A stretch of DNA of 64,000 nucleotides. Origin: Roseinatronobacter monicus. Its GTDB lineage: Bacteria > Pseudomonadota > Alphaproteobacteria > Rhodobacterales > Rhodobacteraceae. The stretch spans positions 1,545,001-1,609,000 of the forward strand of contig NZ_VFPT01000001.1 of the NCBI RefSeq assembly GCF_006716865.1. The letters are read 5' to 3'. Within the stretch, counting starts at the first letter, position 1. Every line of letters begins with the position of its first letter. Of the stretch, positions 45,309 through 53,191 are shown one piece after another. The notes under the pieces were generated by a model that was not told the origin of the DNA, searched no databases, and saw only the letters and a program-made list of their open reading frames with translations. Both the position numbers and the translations under genes were made by a program.

Positions 45309-45637
45309 GCTGCTGCCCCCCGGATCAGGCGCTTGGCGTCCAGCAGAATGCGCCCGCCCTCGACCCGCGCGGGGTATGTCGCAACCGCCCCCTCATCTGC
45401 GCCCTGCGCCATGCCGGTTTCCAGTGAAAATACCCAGTTATGCAGCGGGCAGGTCACAGAATGGCCGTGCACGATCCCTTCGGACAACGGCCCGCCCTTG
45501 TGCGGGCAGCGGTCGTCAATGGCAAAGACCTGATCATCGCCCGTGCGGAACACCGCCACGCAGCCATGCACGGTTTTGACGAGGCGCGCCCCGCGCTGGG
45601 GGATGTCGTTCAATGCGCCGATATCTAGCCAGCTCAT
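45305..45637 (-). CDS. nirD: Nitrite reductase [NAD(P)H] small subunit
   Basis: The 110-residue Rieske-type subunit keeps the cluster ligands CPH (in DDRCPHKGGPL) and CPLH (in VTCPLHNWVF), which some NirD proteins have lost. The start is the ATG at 45637, which overlaps the nirB stop (ATGA). It partners NirB in the six-electron reduction of nitrite to ammonium. Confidence 0.95.
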   Translation of the reverse strand: MSWLDIGALNDIPQRGARLVKTVHGCVAVFRTGDDQVFAIDDRCPHKGGPLSEGIVHGHSVTCPLHNWVFSLETGMAQGADEGAVATYPARVEGGRILLDAKRLIRGAAA

Positions 45638-48075
45638 TCCGCCGCCTCCCGTGTCAGATCGGCAAGCGGCGCGAAATCGGCCTGTGCCTGTGGGGTCGCG
45701 CGGTCCGCCCATGGGTCGCGCTGGTAGATGGTTTGCGACAGATCGAAGCGTTTGATCAGGGCCGCGCGGTTGTCCAGATCCTCGACCACCTGCGCCTGCA
45801 CCCATTCCAGCCCAACCTTGGCCAGCCATTTGTAAGGCCGGTCCAGATATTTGGCGTGTTCGCGGTAAAGCTGGACGAAAGCCACGGTCAGGTCGATCGC
45901 CTCTTGTTCCGTGGCGACCTTGGCCAGACGTTCGGTTTCCTTCAGATCCATCCCCGCCGCCCCGCCCACGCCAATCTCATAGCCTGAATCGACACAGATG
46001 ATCCCCACATCCTTGCAGGTGGATTCCGCACAGTTGCGCGGACAGCCCGACACGGCCAGCTTGACCTTGTGCGGGGTCCATGACCCCCAAAGGCGTTTTT
46101 CCAGCTTGATGCCCAGACCTGTGCTGTCCTGCGTGCCGAAGCGGCAGAAATCTGTGCCGACACAGGTTTTCACTGTGCGCAGCCCCTTGGAATAGGCGTG
46201 GCCAGAGACCAGCCCTGCCGCGTTCAGATCGGCCCAGATATGGGGCAGGTGTTCCTTTTGCACGCCCAGCAGGTCGATGCGCTGCCCACCTGTAACCTTG
46301 ACCGCCGGAATGTCGTATTTGTCGGCGGCATCCGCAATCGCGCGCAATTCGCGCGGGTTGGTCATGCCACCCCACATGCGCGGGACCACCGAATAGGTGC
46401 CGTCTTTCTGGATATTGGCGTGGTTGCGTTCATTCACAAAGCGGCTTTGCGCATCATCGGTGTAATCTTCCGGCCAATCGGCCAGCAGGTAGAAATTCAG
46501 CGCAGGGCGGCAGACATGGCAGCCGCAAGATGTTTTCCAGCCCAGTTCCTGCATGACAGCCGGCATGGATTTCAACTCGCGCGCCTTGATCAGGCGGGGC
46601 ACATCTTCATGCGTCAGCTCGGTGCAGCCGCACATGGGTTGTGCGGCAGGCATCTTGAACGCATCGCCAAGCGTGCTGGCAAGAACCTGTTCCACCAGCC
46701 CTGTGCAGGTGCCACAAGACGCGCTGGCCTTGGTCTGTGCCTTGATATCTGCAAGGGATGCAGCCCCCCCTTCGATCGCGGAAACGATGGTGCCTTTGCA
46801 AATGCCGTTACAGCCACAGATTTCCGCATCAAGCGGCAAGGCTGCAACGGCTGCCAAAGGGTCCGCTTGGGTACCCCCCTGATAGGCGGGGCCAAAGATC
46901 AGGGTGTCGCGCATATCCGAGATATTCGTGCCATCCTTGATCAGGCCAAAGAACCATGACCCGTCAGCGGTATCGCCATACATAACCGCGCCGATCAGGC
47001 GGTCCTCCTCGATCACCAGCCGCTTGTAGACGCCGCGCGCAGGGTCGCGGAACACGATATCTTCGCGCCCTTCAGAATCGGCGAAATCGCCTGCGCTGAA
47101 CAGGTCCACGCCTGTGACCTTCAGCTTGGTTGCGGTCTGGACAGGCTGGAAGGCGGCGTCGTTGCCCAGCAGGGTCGCAGCAACGACTTTCGCCTGATCA
47201 TAAAAGGGGGCGACCAGCCCGAAAAGCTGCGCGTTATGCTCCACACATTCGCCGACTGCCAGAATATCGGGGTCGGATGTGACCATCTGGTCATTCACAG
47301 TAATCCCGCGCCCGATTTCCAAGGCGGCGTCCGTGGCGATGCGGGTTTCGGGTCGAATACCCACGGCCATGCAGACCTGATCCGCACCGTAAACGGTGCC
47401 ATCGTCCAGCAACACCGCCTCAACCCTGTCCGTGCCCAGAATGGCCTTGGTGGCGCCCTTGCAATGCACGGTGATGCCGCGCGCCTCCAGATCCTTTTGC
47501 AGCAGGTAGCCTGCGGCGGGGTCCAGCTGGCGCTCCATCAGATAGCCCATCAGGTGAATAACTGCCACCTCCATGCCGCGCGCTTTCAGGCCTGCCGCCG
47601 CTTCCAGCCCCAGCAGACCACCGCCAATAACCACAGCCTTCGCACCGGGCTTGGCAGAGGCGTCGATCATGGCCTGTGTGTCGGCCATGTCGCGGTAGGT
47701 GATCACACCGGGCAACTCATGGCCCGGCACCGGGATGATGAAGGGCGCAGAGCCTGTGGCGATGAGCAGCTTGTCATAAGGTGCGCCGCCCTCGTTCGAG
47801 TAAACGACCTTCTTTACACGGTCGATGCGCACCACAGCCTCGCCAAAGCGGCAGGTGATGTTGTGCTGCGTGTAGAAGTCGTCATCATGGGTGACGATGT
47901 CCTGATAGGTCTTTTCACCAGACAGAACCGGCGACAGCATGATGCGGTTATAGTTGCCGCGCGGCTCTGCGTTGAATAGCGTGATATCCCAGCCGTCCGG
48001 GTCTTGCGCCAGCAGATGCTCAATGACGCGCCCAGAGGCCATGCCTGCGCCGATGATTACGAGTCTTTTACGCAT
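45634..48075 (-). CDS. nirB: Nitrite reductase [NAD(P)H] large subunit
   Basis: The 813-residue protein has an N-terminal FAD/NAD domain (LVIIGAGMASGRVIEHLL, VVIGGGLLGLEAAAGLKARG), one or two BFD-like [2Fe-2S] modules (CGCNGICKGT, SCGTCTGLV, CGCHVCRPAL) and a C-terminal siroheme/[4Fe-4S] domain with cluster cysteines in CVGTDFCRFG and SGCPRNCAES. It reduces nitrite to ammonium in the cytoplasm. It is the first gene of the five-gene coupled operon; GGAGG lies 8 bases before the ATG. Confidence 0.96.
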   Translation of the reverse strand: MRKRLVIIGAGMASGRVIEHLLAQDPDGWDITLFNAEPRGNYNRIMLSPVLSGEKTYQDIVTHDDDFYTQHNITCRFGEAVVRIDRVKKVVYSNEGGAPYDKLLIATGSAPFIIPVPGHELPGVITYRDMADTQAMIDASAKPGAKAVVIGGGLLGLEAAAGLKARGMEVAVIHLMGYLMERQLDPAAGYLLQKDLEARGITVHCKGATKAILGTDRVEAVLLDDGTVYGADQVCMAVGIRPETRIATDAALEIGRGITVNDQMVTSDPDILAVGECVEHNAQLFGLVAPFYDQAKVVAATLLGNDAAFQPVQTATKLKVTGVDLFSAGDFADSEGREDIVFRDPARGVYKRLVIEEDRLIGAVMYGDTADGSWFFGLIKDGTNISDMRDTLIFGPAYQGGTQADPLAAVAALPLDAEICGCNGICKGTIVSAIEGGAASLADIKAQTKASASCGTCTGLVEQVLASTLGDAFKMPAAQPMCGCTELTHEDVPRLIKARELKSMPAVMQELGWKTSCGCHVCRPALNFYLLADWPEDYTDDAQSRFVNERNHANIQKDGTYSVVPRMWGGMTNPRELRAIADAADKYDIPAVKVTGGQRIDLLGVQKEHLPHIWADLNAAGLVSGHAYSKGLRTVKTCVGTDFCRFGTQDSTGLGIKLEKRLWGSWTPHKVKLAVSGCPRNCAESTCKDVGIICVDSGYEIGVGGAAGMDLKETERLAKVATEQEAIDLTVAFVQLYREHAKYLDRPYKWLAKVGLEWVQAQVVEDLDNRAALIKRFDLSQTIYQRDPWADRATPQAQADFAPLADLTREAAE

Positions 48076-48129
48076 TTGTCGCCTCCGTCCTAATCAGATG
48101 GCCGTATTTCAGATTCGACAGCACCTCGA

Positions 48130-48261
48130 CCGATACCACATTTCGCATCCGGGATTCAGCTTGGCGCAAGATGTTGTTTATCCACAGCCCACCCACAGGC
48201 ATATACAATTTGCTCGGCGACTTGCGCTCATGGTAGATTGCGCCACTAGATGTAGTATCGG
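48130..48261. repeat. Long-range 12-bp inverted repeat in the nirB-brnT gap
   Basis: CCGATACCACAT at 48130-48141 and ATGTAGTATCGG at 48250-48261 are inverted with one mismatch that is G-U compatible in the nirB leader RNA. It frames most of the region between the divergent nirB and brnT genes. It could be an RNA stem, paired operators, or chance. Confidence 0.35.
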
Positions 48262-48271
48262 AAGCAAACAT

Positions 48272-48556
48272 ATGACTTGGCAGTTTGAATGGGACGAGGC
48301 CAAAGCCGCGCAAAATCTTGCTGAGCGCGGTCTGCATTTTTCCGATGCGTCCCGTTTCGACTGGCAGAGCGCGCAGGTTTTTCTTGATGACCGTCAGGAC
48401 TATTCCGAAGAGCGTTTCGTTGCCCGTGGCATGCTTGACGGACGATTGCCCATTCTTGTTTATGTTTTGCGTAATGACAGGTTGCGTATTATATCTCTGA
48501 GACGAGCCAACACGCGCGAGTGTCAGAGATATGCCAAGAAACGTGCCAGACCCTGA
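48272..48556 (+). CDS. brnT: BrnT family toxin (RelE-like ribonuclease)
   Basis: The 94-residue protein has the BrnT pattern: FEWDEAKAAQNLAERGLHF, then DDRQDYSEERFVARG, then LRIISLRRANTRECQRY. BrnT toxins cleave RNA and stop translation until bound by the antitoxin. The ATG at 48272 is the first in the homologous region; upstream codons in the same frame lie antisense to nirB. The downstream gene overlaps by 26 bases in another frame, as in type II toxin-antitoxin pairs. Confidence 0.87.
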   Translation: MTWQFEWDEAKAAQNLAERGLHFSDASRFDWQSAQVFLDDRQDYSEERFVARGMLDGRLPILVYVLRNDRLRIISLRRANTRECQRYAKKRARP

Positions 48557-48803
48557 TGATACGCCCGATGCGTTGTCACCCGAATGGGCCGCGTATGAAA
48601 GCGCTTGGGCGATTGACGTGGCGGATTTTGGCGACCCATTGGCCGCGTCGCAATTCTTGATCCGGCGCAAGCGCATCTTCCGCGCCGCAGAGGCGGCGGG
48701 TATAACCAAAGATATGCTGACGCCTTTTGAGCCGAACAAGCCGGGGTTTGATGCGCGCGTGAAGCGTGCTTTCCTGTCTGTTGCAGGGGTTGTTGCGGAA
48801 TAA
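48531..48803 (+). CDS. Putative antitoxin partner of BrnT, atypical
   Basis: The 90-residue acidic protein starts inside brnT and is surely its partner by position. Its N-terminus (PDPDDTPDALSPEW) recalls the start of BrnA antitoxins, but the usual BrnA ribbon-helix-helix ending is not evident. Instead it has RRKRIFRAAEAAGITKD and a basic helix-like tail, ARVKRAFLSVAGVV. It may be a diverged BrnA or a different antitoxin class. Confidence 0.65.
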   Translation: MPRNVPDPDDTPDALSPEWAAYESAWAIDVADFGDPLAASQFLIRRKRIFRAAEAAGITKDMLTPFEPNKPGFDARVKRAFLSVAGVVAE

Positions 48804-48807
48804 ACCA

Positions 48808-50469
48808 TCACGCGGCATCCTTCTTCTTATCCGCGCCGTGTTCATAATCCTCTAGGAATTGCAGAACTTCTGCGCGGTAGTTGTAGTAATCGGGGTGTTC
48901 CAGCAGGGCTTTGCGGGTGCGCGGGCGGGGCAGGTTCACATCGACAATCTTGCCAATGCGGGCGCGCGGGCCATTGGTCATCATGACCACGCGGTCGGCC
49001 AGCAGGATCGCTTCATCCACGTCATGGGTGACGCAAATCGCCGTCACCTTGGTGCGCGACCATACTTCCATCAGCACTTCCTGCAATTCCCAGCGCGTCA
49101 GGCTGTCGAGCATCCCGAAGGGTTCATCCAGAAGCAGCAGTTTGGGGCTAAGAGCGAAGGCGCGGGCAATGCCCACACGCTGCTTCATGCCATTCGACAG
49201 CTCTGACGCCTGCCGGTCCATAGACTCGCCCAGACCCACACGCTCCAGATAATACTCGACAACATCCTGCCGTTCGGCACGGCTGGCGCGCGGGTAGACA
49301 CGGTCCACGCCGATGGCGACATTCTCTTTGGCGGTCAGCCATGGAAACAGGCTTGGGGATTGAAACACAACCGCGCGTTCGGGGTTCGCATCGCGCACTT
49401 CCATCCCGTCCAGCTTGATCGCGCCGCCCGAAATGTCATTGAGGCCCGCAGCCATTGTCAACACTGTGGATTTGCCGCACCCCGAATGCCCGATCAGGCT
49501 GATAAATTCGCCCTTCTTCATCTTCAAATCAAAGCGGTCCACCACAGTCAGTGGCCCCTCGGCGGTCGGGTACACTTTGGAGAGTTGCGAGAATTCCAGA
49601 TACTTCTCGTCGATCCCGCTTTTTGCGGCCTGCGCATAGGCTTTTGGGGCGCCGTGGATTGGCGTGACCTGTGGCAGTTTGCGTGTTTCCGCGACTTTGG
49701 CGGCGATGCCCACATCCATCAGGTATTTGGTAATGTCGGCTCGCAGTTTCTTGAAATTCAGGTCATTGTTCATGGCGGTGCGCGCGCGGGGGCGGGGGAT
49801 ACCCACCTTGAAGGCCGCGCCCAGTGTGCCATCGGGGTTCAGCGGGATGATCCGGTCAGCAAGCAGCAGCGCCTCGTCCACGTCATTGGTGATCAGGACG
49901 ACGGTTTTTTGGTCGGCCTGCCAGATTTCCGTGATCTCGTCTTGCAGATTGGCGCGGGTCAGCGCGTCAAGAGCGGAGAGTGGTTCATCCAGCAACAGCA
50001 CCTGCGGGTTCATGGCAAGAGCGCGGGCCACAGAGACACGCTGGCGCATTCCCCCCGACAATTCCGCAGGACGTCGCCCCTTGGCATGGGACAGCCCGAC
50101 CATGCCAACGAATTTATCCACCATCGCGCCGCGCTCGGCGCGGCTGGCAGACCTGTGCACTGCATCCACCGCGAGGGCAACATTGCCCGCGACCGTCAGC
50201 CATGGCATCAGCGAATAGGACTGGAACACCAGCCCGCGCTCTGGCCCCGGCCCGGTGATGGGTGCGCCCTTGAACAACACCGCGCCGCTATCGGGCTGGT
50301 CAAGCCCCGCGATCTGGTTGATCAGCGTGGTCTTGCCTGTGCCGGAAAATCCGAGGATCGCCGGAAATTCCCCTTCCTCAACCGTAAGCGAGATGTTTTT
50401 CAGCACCTCCTTGCGATCAAGCCCAGAGCCGAACCCCTTGCAGACGTTCTTGAATTCGAGAATGGCCAT
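48808..50469 (-). CDS. nrtC: Nitrate ABC transporter ATPase with two fused ABC domains
   Basis: The 553-residue protein joins two NrtD-like ATPase domains. Domain 1 has Walker A GFSGTGKTT, signature LSGGMRQRVSVARAL and Walker B VLLLDEPLSALD. Domain 2 has GHSGCGKST, LSNGMKQRVGIARAF and LLLLDEPFGMLD. Most transporters of this type use one ATPase gene twice or two separate genes. I chose the ATG at 50469, which has GGTGAG upstream; a GTG at 50478 overlaps the nrtB stop. It powers the NrtB permease. Confidence 0.87.
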   Translation of the reverse strand: MAILEFKNVCKGFGSGLDRKEVLKNISLTVEEGEFPAILGFSGTGKTTLINQIAGLDQPDSGAVLFKGAPITGPGPERGLVFQSYSLMPWLTVAGNVALAVDAVHRSASRAERGAMVDKFVGMVGLSHAKGRRPAELSGGMRQRVSVARALAMNPQVLLLDEPLSALDALTRANLQDEITEIWQADQKTVVLITNDVDEALLLADRIIPLNPDGTLGAAFKVGIPRPRARTAMNNDLNFKKLRADITKYLMDVGIAAKVAETRKLPQVTPIHGAPKAYAQAAKSGIDEKYLEFSQLSKVYPTAEGPLTVVDRFDLKMKKGEFISLIGHSGCGKSTVLTMAAGLNDISGGAIKLDGMEVRDANPERAVVFQSPSLFPWLTAKENVAIGVDRVYPRASRAERQDVVEYYLERVGLGESMDRQASELSNGMKQRVGIARAFALSPKLLLLDEPFGMLDSLTRWELQEVLMEVWSRTKVTAICVTHDVDEAILLADRVVMMTNGPRARIGKIVDVNLPRPRTRKALLEHPDYYNYRAEVLQFLEDYEHGADKKKDAA

Positions 50470-50474
50470 GATGC

Positions 50475-51545
50475 TCACCGGTTATTGGAATATGTGAAAA
50501 GCGATTGCAGCGCATACATCAGCCGGTCCAGCAGGAAGCCGATGATCCCGATGGTGAAAACCGCCACCATGATCAGCGCGAGGCTGTTGGATGACCCGTT
50601 CTGGAACTGGTCCCAGACGAATTTACCAAGGCCGGGGTTCTGCGCCAGCATTTCCGCCGCGATCAATACCATCCAGCCAACACCAAGCGACAGCCGCAAC
50701 CCGGTAAAGATAAGGGGCAGGGCAGAGGGCAGCACCAGCCGGGTGATCTTGGTCCATGTATTCAGCTTGAGCACGCGGCTGACCGAGATCAGGTCGCGGT
50801 CGATGCTGGCCACGCCCAGCGCCGTGTTGATCAGCGTCGGCCAGAGCGAGCACAGTGTCACAGTGATCGCAGAGGTCAGAAAGGCGCGCGAGAACATGCC
50901 GTCCTGCGTGACATACACCGCCGACACAACCATCGTCACGATGGGCAGCCATGCCAGCGGACTGACAGGTTTGAATATCTGGATCAACGGGTTCAGCGCA
51001 GCATTCGTGGTGGGCGATAGACCCGCCGCGATGCCCAGCGGCACGGCAACGACCGTCGCAATCAGAAAGCCGAAGAACACGGTTTTCACCGAGGTCCAGA
51101 TCTGGTCGTAATAGGTGGGCGAGCCGGTATAGGGCCGCTCGCGCACGCGATCTTCCTGACCGGCAGCGATGAATTCGGCATTTCTCGCGTCCTGACGTTC
51201 CATGAAAGCCGTTTCGCGTTCGCGCTCGGCCACATGGTCGGCATGCAGCACACCGACCTGTTCCCACACCTGCACAGGACCGGGAATAGCCCCAAGCGAG
51301 GTGACAACACGCGGTGCCAGATTGCCCCAGAGCAGCAGAAAGCCAAGAATTGCCAGCAGCGGCACCCCCAGCAACTGCCATAACTCCTTACCTTGTGCCT
51401 TGGGGTTGTCGCCTGCGGCGGCGCGCAACAGCGGGGTCATGAAGGACAGGCCCAGAACCTTGAACCAGCCATCCAGTTTGTTGATGCGGGTGAACAGTTT
51501 TGCGCGGCGCGCGGCCTGAATTTGGGTGGGGTCGATTGCAGTCAT
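50475..51545 (-). CDS. nrtB: Nitrate ABC transporter permease
   Basis: The 356-residue inner-membrane protein has a cytoplasmic N-terminus, a first membrane segment (LLGVPLLAILGFLLLWGN), an unusually long periplasmic loop of about 90 residues, and the BPD transport domain (FFGFLIATVVAVPLGIAAG), with the loop that docks on the ATPase at SVSRVLKLNTWTKITRLVLP. The ATG at 51545 follows AAAGGAG. It lies between nrtA and nrtC. Confidence 0.92.
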   Translation of the reverse strand: MTAIDPTQIQAARRAKLFTRINKLDGWFKVLGLSFMTPLLRAAAGDNPKAQGKELWQLLGVPLLAILGFLLLWGNLAPRVVTSLGAIPGPVQVWEQVGVLHADHVAERERETAFMERQDARNAEFIAAGQEDRVRERPYTGSPTYYDQIWTSVKTVFFGFLIATVVAVPLGIAAGLSPTTNAALNPLIQIFKPVSPLAWLPIVTMVVSAVYVTQDGMFSRAFLTSAITVTLCSLWPTLINTALGVASIDRDLISVSRVLKLNTWTKITRLVLPSALPLIFTGLRLSLGVGWMVLIAAEMLAQNPGLGKFVWDQFQNGSSNSLALIMVAVFTIGIIGFLLDRLMYALQSLFTYSNNR

Positions 51546-51571
51546 GTCATGCACTCCTTTCTTACAGGGCC

Positions 51572-52936
51572 TTAGCCCTGCACCTCTGTCCCCACGACAA
51601 CTTGCTCGCCCTTCAGGCCAATTGGCAGGCTGTCGATATAAGCGTTGGGGGTGCGGCCATCGAAAGGCACGCCGTCGATGGCGTGATCGACGGCATCGCG
51701 GTAGCCATCACTGCCAAAGGGGAACATTTCGGACGGGGCGAGGCCGTCATCGACCAGTGATTGGGCGGCGTCCATGAACAGGTCGGACAGGAACACGCTT
51801 TGGGCAATTTCGGCATACCAGTCATCGGTCTGCGCATCAGAAATCTGGCCCCAGCGGCGCATTTGCGTCAGATACCACACCGCATCGGAGGTGAAGGGAA
51901 AGTTTGCGTAATAGCGCGAGAAGACGTTGAAATCAGGGACCGAGCGGATATCACCTTGCTCGTACTCGAATGTACCGGTCATGGAGTTGCGCAGCACATC
52001 CGGGTCGGCACCAACATAGTTCGGGCGGCTGATGATTTGCACTGCCTCTTCGCGGTTGGCGTTGTCATCGGCATCCAGCCAGATCGTCGCGCGGATCAGG
52101 GCGCGGGTCAGCGCGCGCACTGTGTTGGGGTTTTCCTCAACGAAATCTGCGCGCAGCCCCAGCACCTTTTCGGCGCGCATGGGAAAGATATCCAGATCAG
52201 TGATGACGGGCACACCAATCCCCATAGCGACCGCTTGCTGGTTCCACGGCTCGCCCACGCTATAGCCTGATATTGTGCCTGCCTCGAGGGTTGCGGGCAT
52301 TTGCGGCGGCGGGGTGACGGAGAGTTGCGCCTCTGCACCAATCTGACCGCTGATGTTGTCAGTACTGTAGAAACCGGGGTGAATACCGCCTGCGGCAAGC
52401 CAGTAGCGCAGCTCGAAATTATGGGTCGAGACAGGAAAGACCATGCCCATGTTGAACGGGCGGCCCTGATCGGCAAACGCCTCAATCGCGGGGCGCAGGG
52501 CTCTCGCGGAAATCGGGTGGACCGGTTTGCCATCCGCGTCTGACGGGATCGCAGGGCGCATCATGTCCCACACTTCATTGGAGACGGTTGTCGCATTGCC
52601 GTTGAGGTCCATCACGAAGGGCGTGACAATATGCGCCTCGGTCCCGAAGCCGATGGTTGCGGCCAAGGGCTGGCCTGCCAGCATATGCGCGCCATGCAGA
52701 TTGCCGTCGATCACACCGTCGAGCAGCACTTTCCAGTTGGCCTGCGCTTCGAGTGTGACGAACAGCCCCTCATCTTCGAAATATCCGCGCTCATATGCGA
52801 TGGCGAGCGGGGCCATGTCGGTCAGCTTGATAAAGCCCAGTGTCAGGTCTTCCACTTCGGGGAACGTGTCTGCATGCAGGGCGGTCGCGCCCAGTGTTGC
52901 GAGAATGGATGTAGAGGCAAGAAGCTTGCGGATCAT
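51572..52936 (-). CDS. nrtA: Nitrate ABC transporter substrate-binding protein
   Basis: The 454-residue protein has a signal peptide (LLASTSILATLGATALHA) and the NrtA/SsuA fold with LGFIKLTDMAPLAIAYERG, GMVFPVSTHNFELRYWLA and ISGYSVGEPWNQQAV. It binds nitrate in the periplasm. The cytoplasmic sensor NasS upstream is clearly related but has no signal peptide. Its leader contains an ANTAR-type hairpin pair and a terminator. Confidence 0.93.
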   Translation of the reverse strand: MIRKLLASTSILATLGATALHADTFPEVEDLTLGFIKLTDMAPLAIAYERGYFEDEGLFVTLEAQANWKVLLDGVIDGNLHGAHMLAGQPLAATIGFGTEAHIVTPFVMDLNGNATTVSNEVWDMMRPAIPSDADGKPVHPISARALRPAIEAFADQGRPFNMGMVFPVSTHNFELRYWLAAGGIHPGFYSTDNISGQIGAEAQLSVTPPPQMPATLEAGTISGYSVGEPWNQQAVAMGIGVPVITDLDIFPMRAEKVLGLRADFVEENPNTVRALTRALIRATIWLDADDNANREEAVQIISRPNYVGADPDVLRNSMTGTFEYEQGDIRSVPDFNVFSRYYANFPFTSDAVWYLTQMRRWGQISDAQTDDWYAEIAQSVFLSDLFMDAAQSLVDDGLAPSEMFPFGSDGYRDAVDHAIDGVPFDGRTPNAYIDSLPIGLKGEQVVVGTEVQG

Positions 52937-52980
52937 AGGGATGTCCTCTGGCTGTGGCCCCGATCAAGGGGGCCGAAACG

Positions 52981-53034
52981 AAAAAAGCCGCCGACCGGTA
53001 TCGCGCAAAACAAGCGCAATCTGGTCAGGCGGCT
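52981..53034 (-). terminator. Leader terminator in front of nrtA
   Basis: On the minus strand AGCCGCC-T-GACC pairs with GGTC-GGCGGCT (one bulged T) and is followed by TTTTTT, 45 bases before the nrtA start codon. It would stop transcription of nrtABC unless prevented, the role expected for NasT. Confidence 0.92.
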
Positions 53035-53043
53035 GTGCCCATT

Positions 53044-53094
53044 GGGGTTCATCATTGAACCCCGATTTTACGAATCGACACCGTTGTCGTCTCG
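53044..53094 (-). promoter_or_regulatory. ANTAR (NasT) two-hairpin RNA target in the nrtA leader
   Basis: Two hairpins precede the terminator on the minus strand. The first (53071-53094) has stem CGA-ga-CGAC and hexaloop AACGGT. The second (53044-53063) has stem GGGGTTC and hexaloop AATGAT. Both loops have A at position 1 and G at position 4, and a 7-base linker separates them. This is the known target of ANTAR-domain antiterminators, and the ANTAR protein NasT is encoded just upstream. NasT binding to this leader is inferred. Confidence 0.87.
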
Positions 53095-53191
53095 GTCAAA
53101 TATCACTCTCACCTATGCATCAGCGCGAAAACAACATGAAATTGTAAAGAATTCGGCTTTTCGCAGGTGCAGCAATCTTTTGCTGAAAAAA

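Noticed and set aside
50476..50478. GTG start for nrtC overlapping the nrtB stop
   Set aside because: The ATG nine bases downstream has a GGTGAG site at good spacing while the GTG has none; kept only as an alternative.
49360..51111. 583-codon open frame on the plus strand
   Set aside because: It is antisense to nrtC and nrtB, which have complete ABC and permease motifs. Long antisense frames are common in high-GC genes, and its composition (many His, Arg, Gln) is not protein-like.
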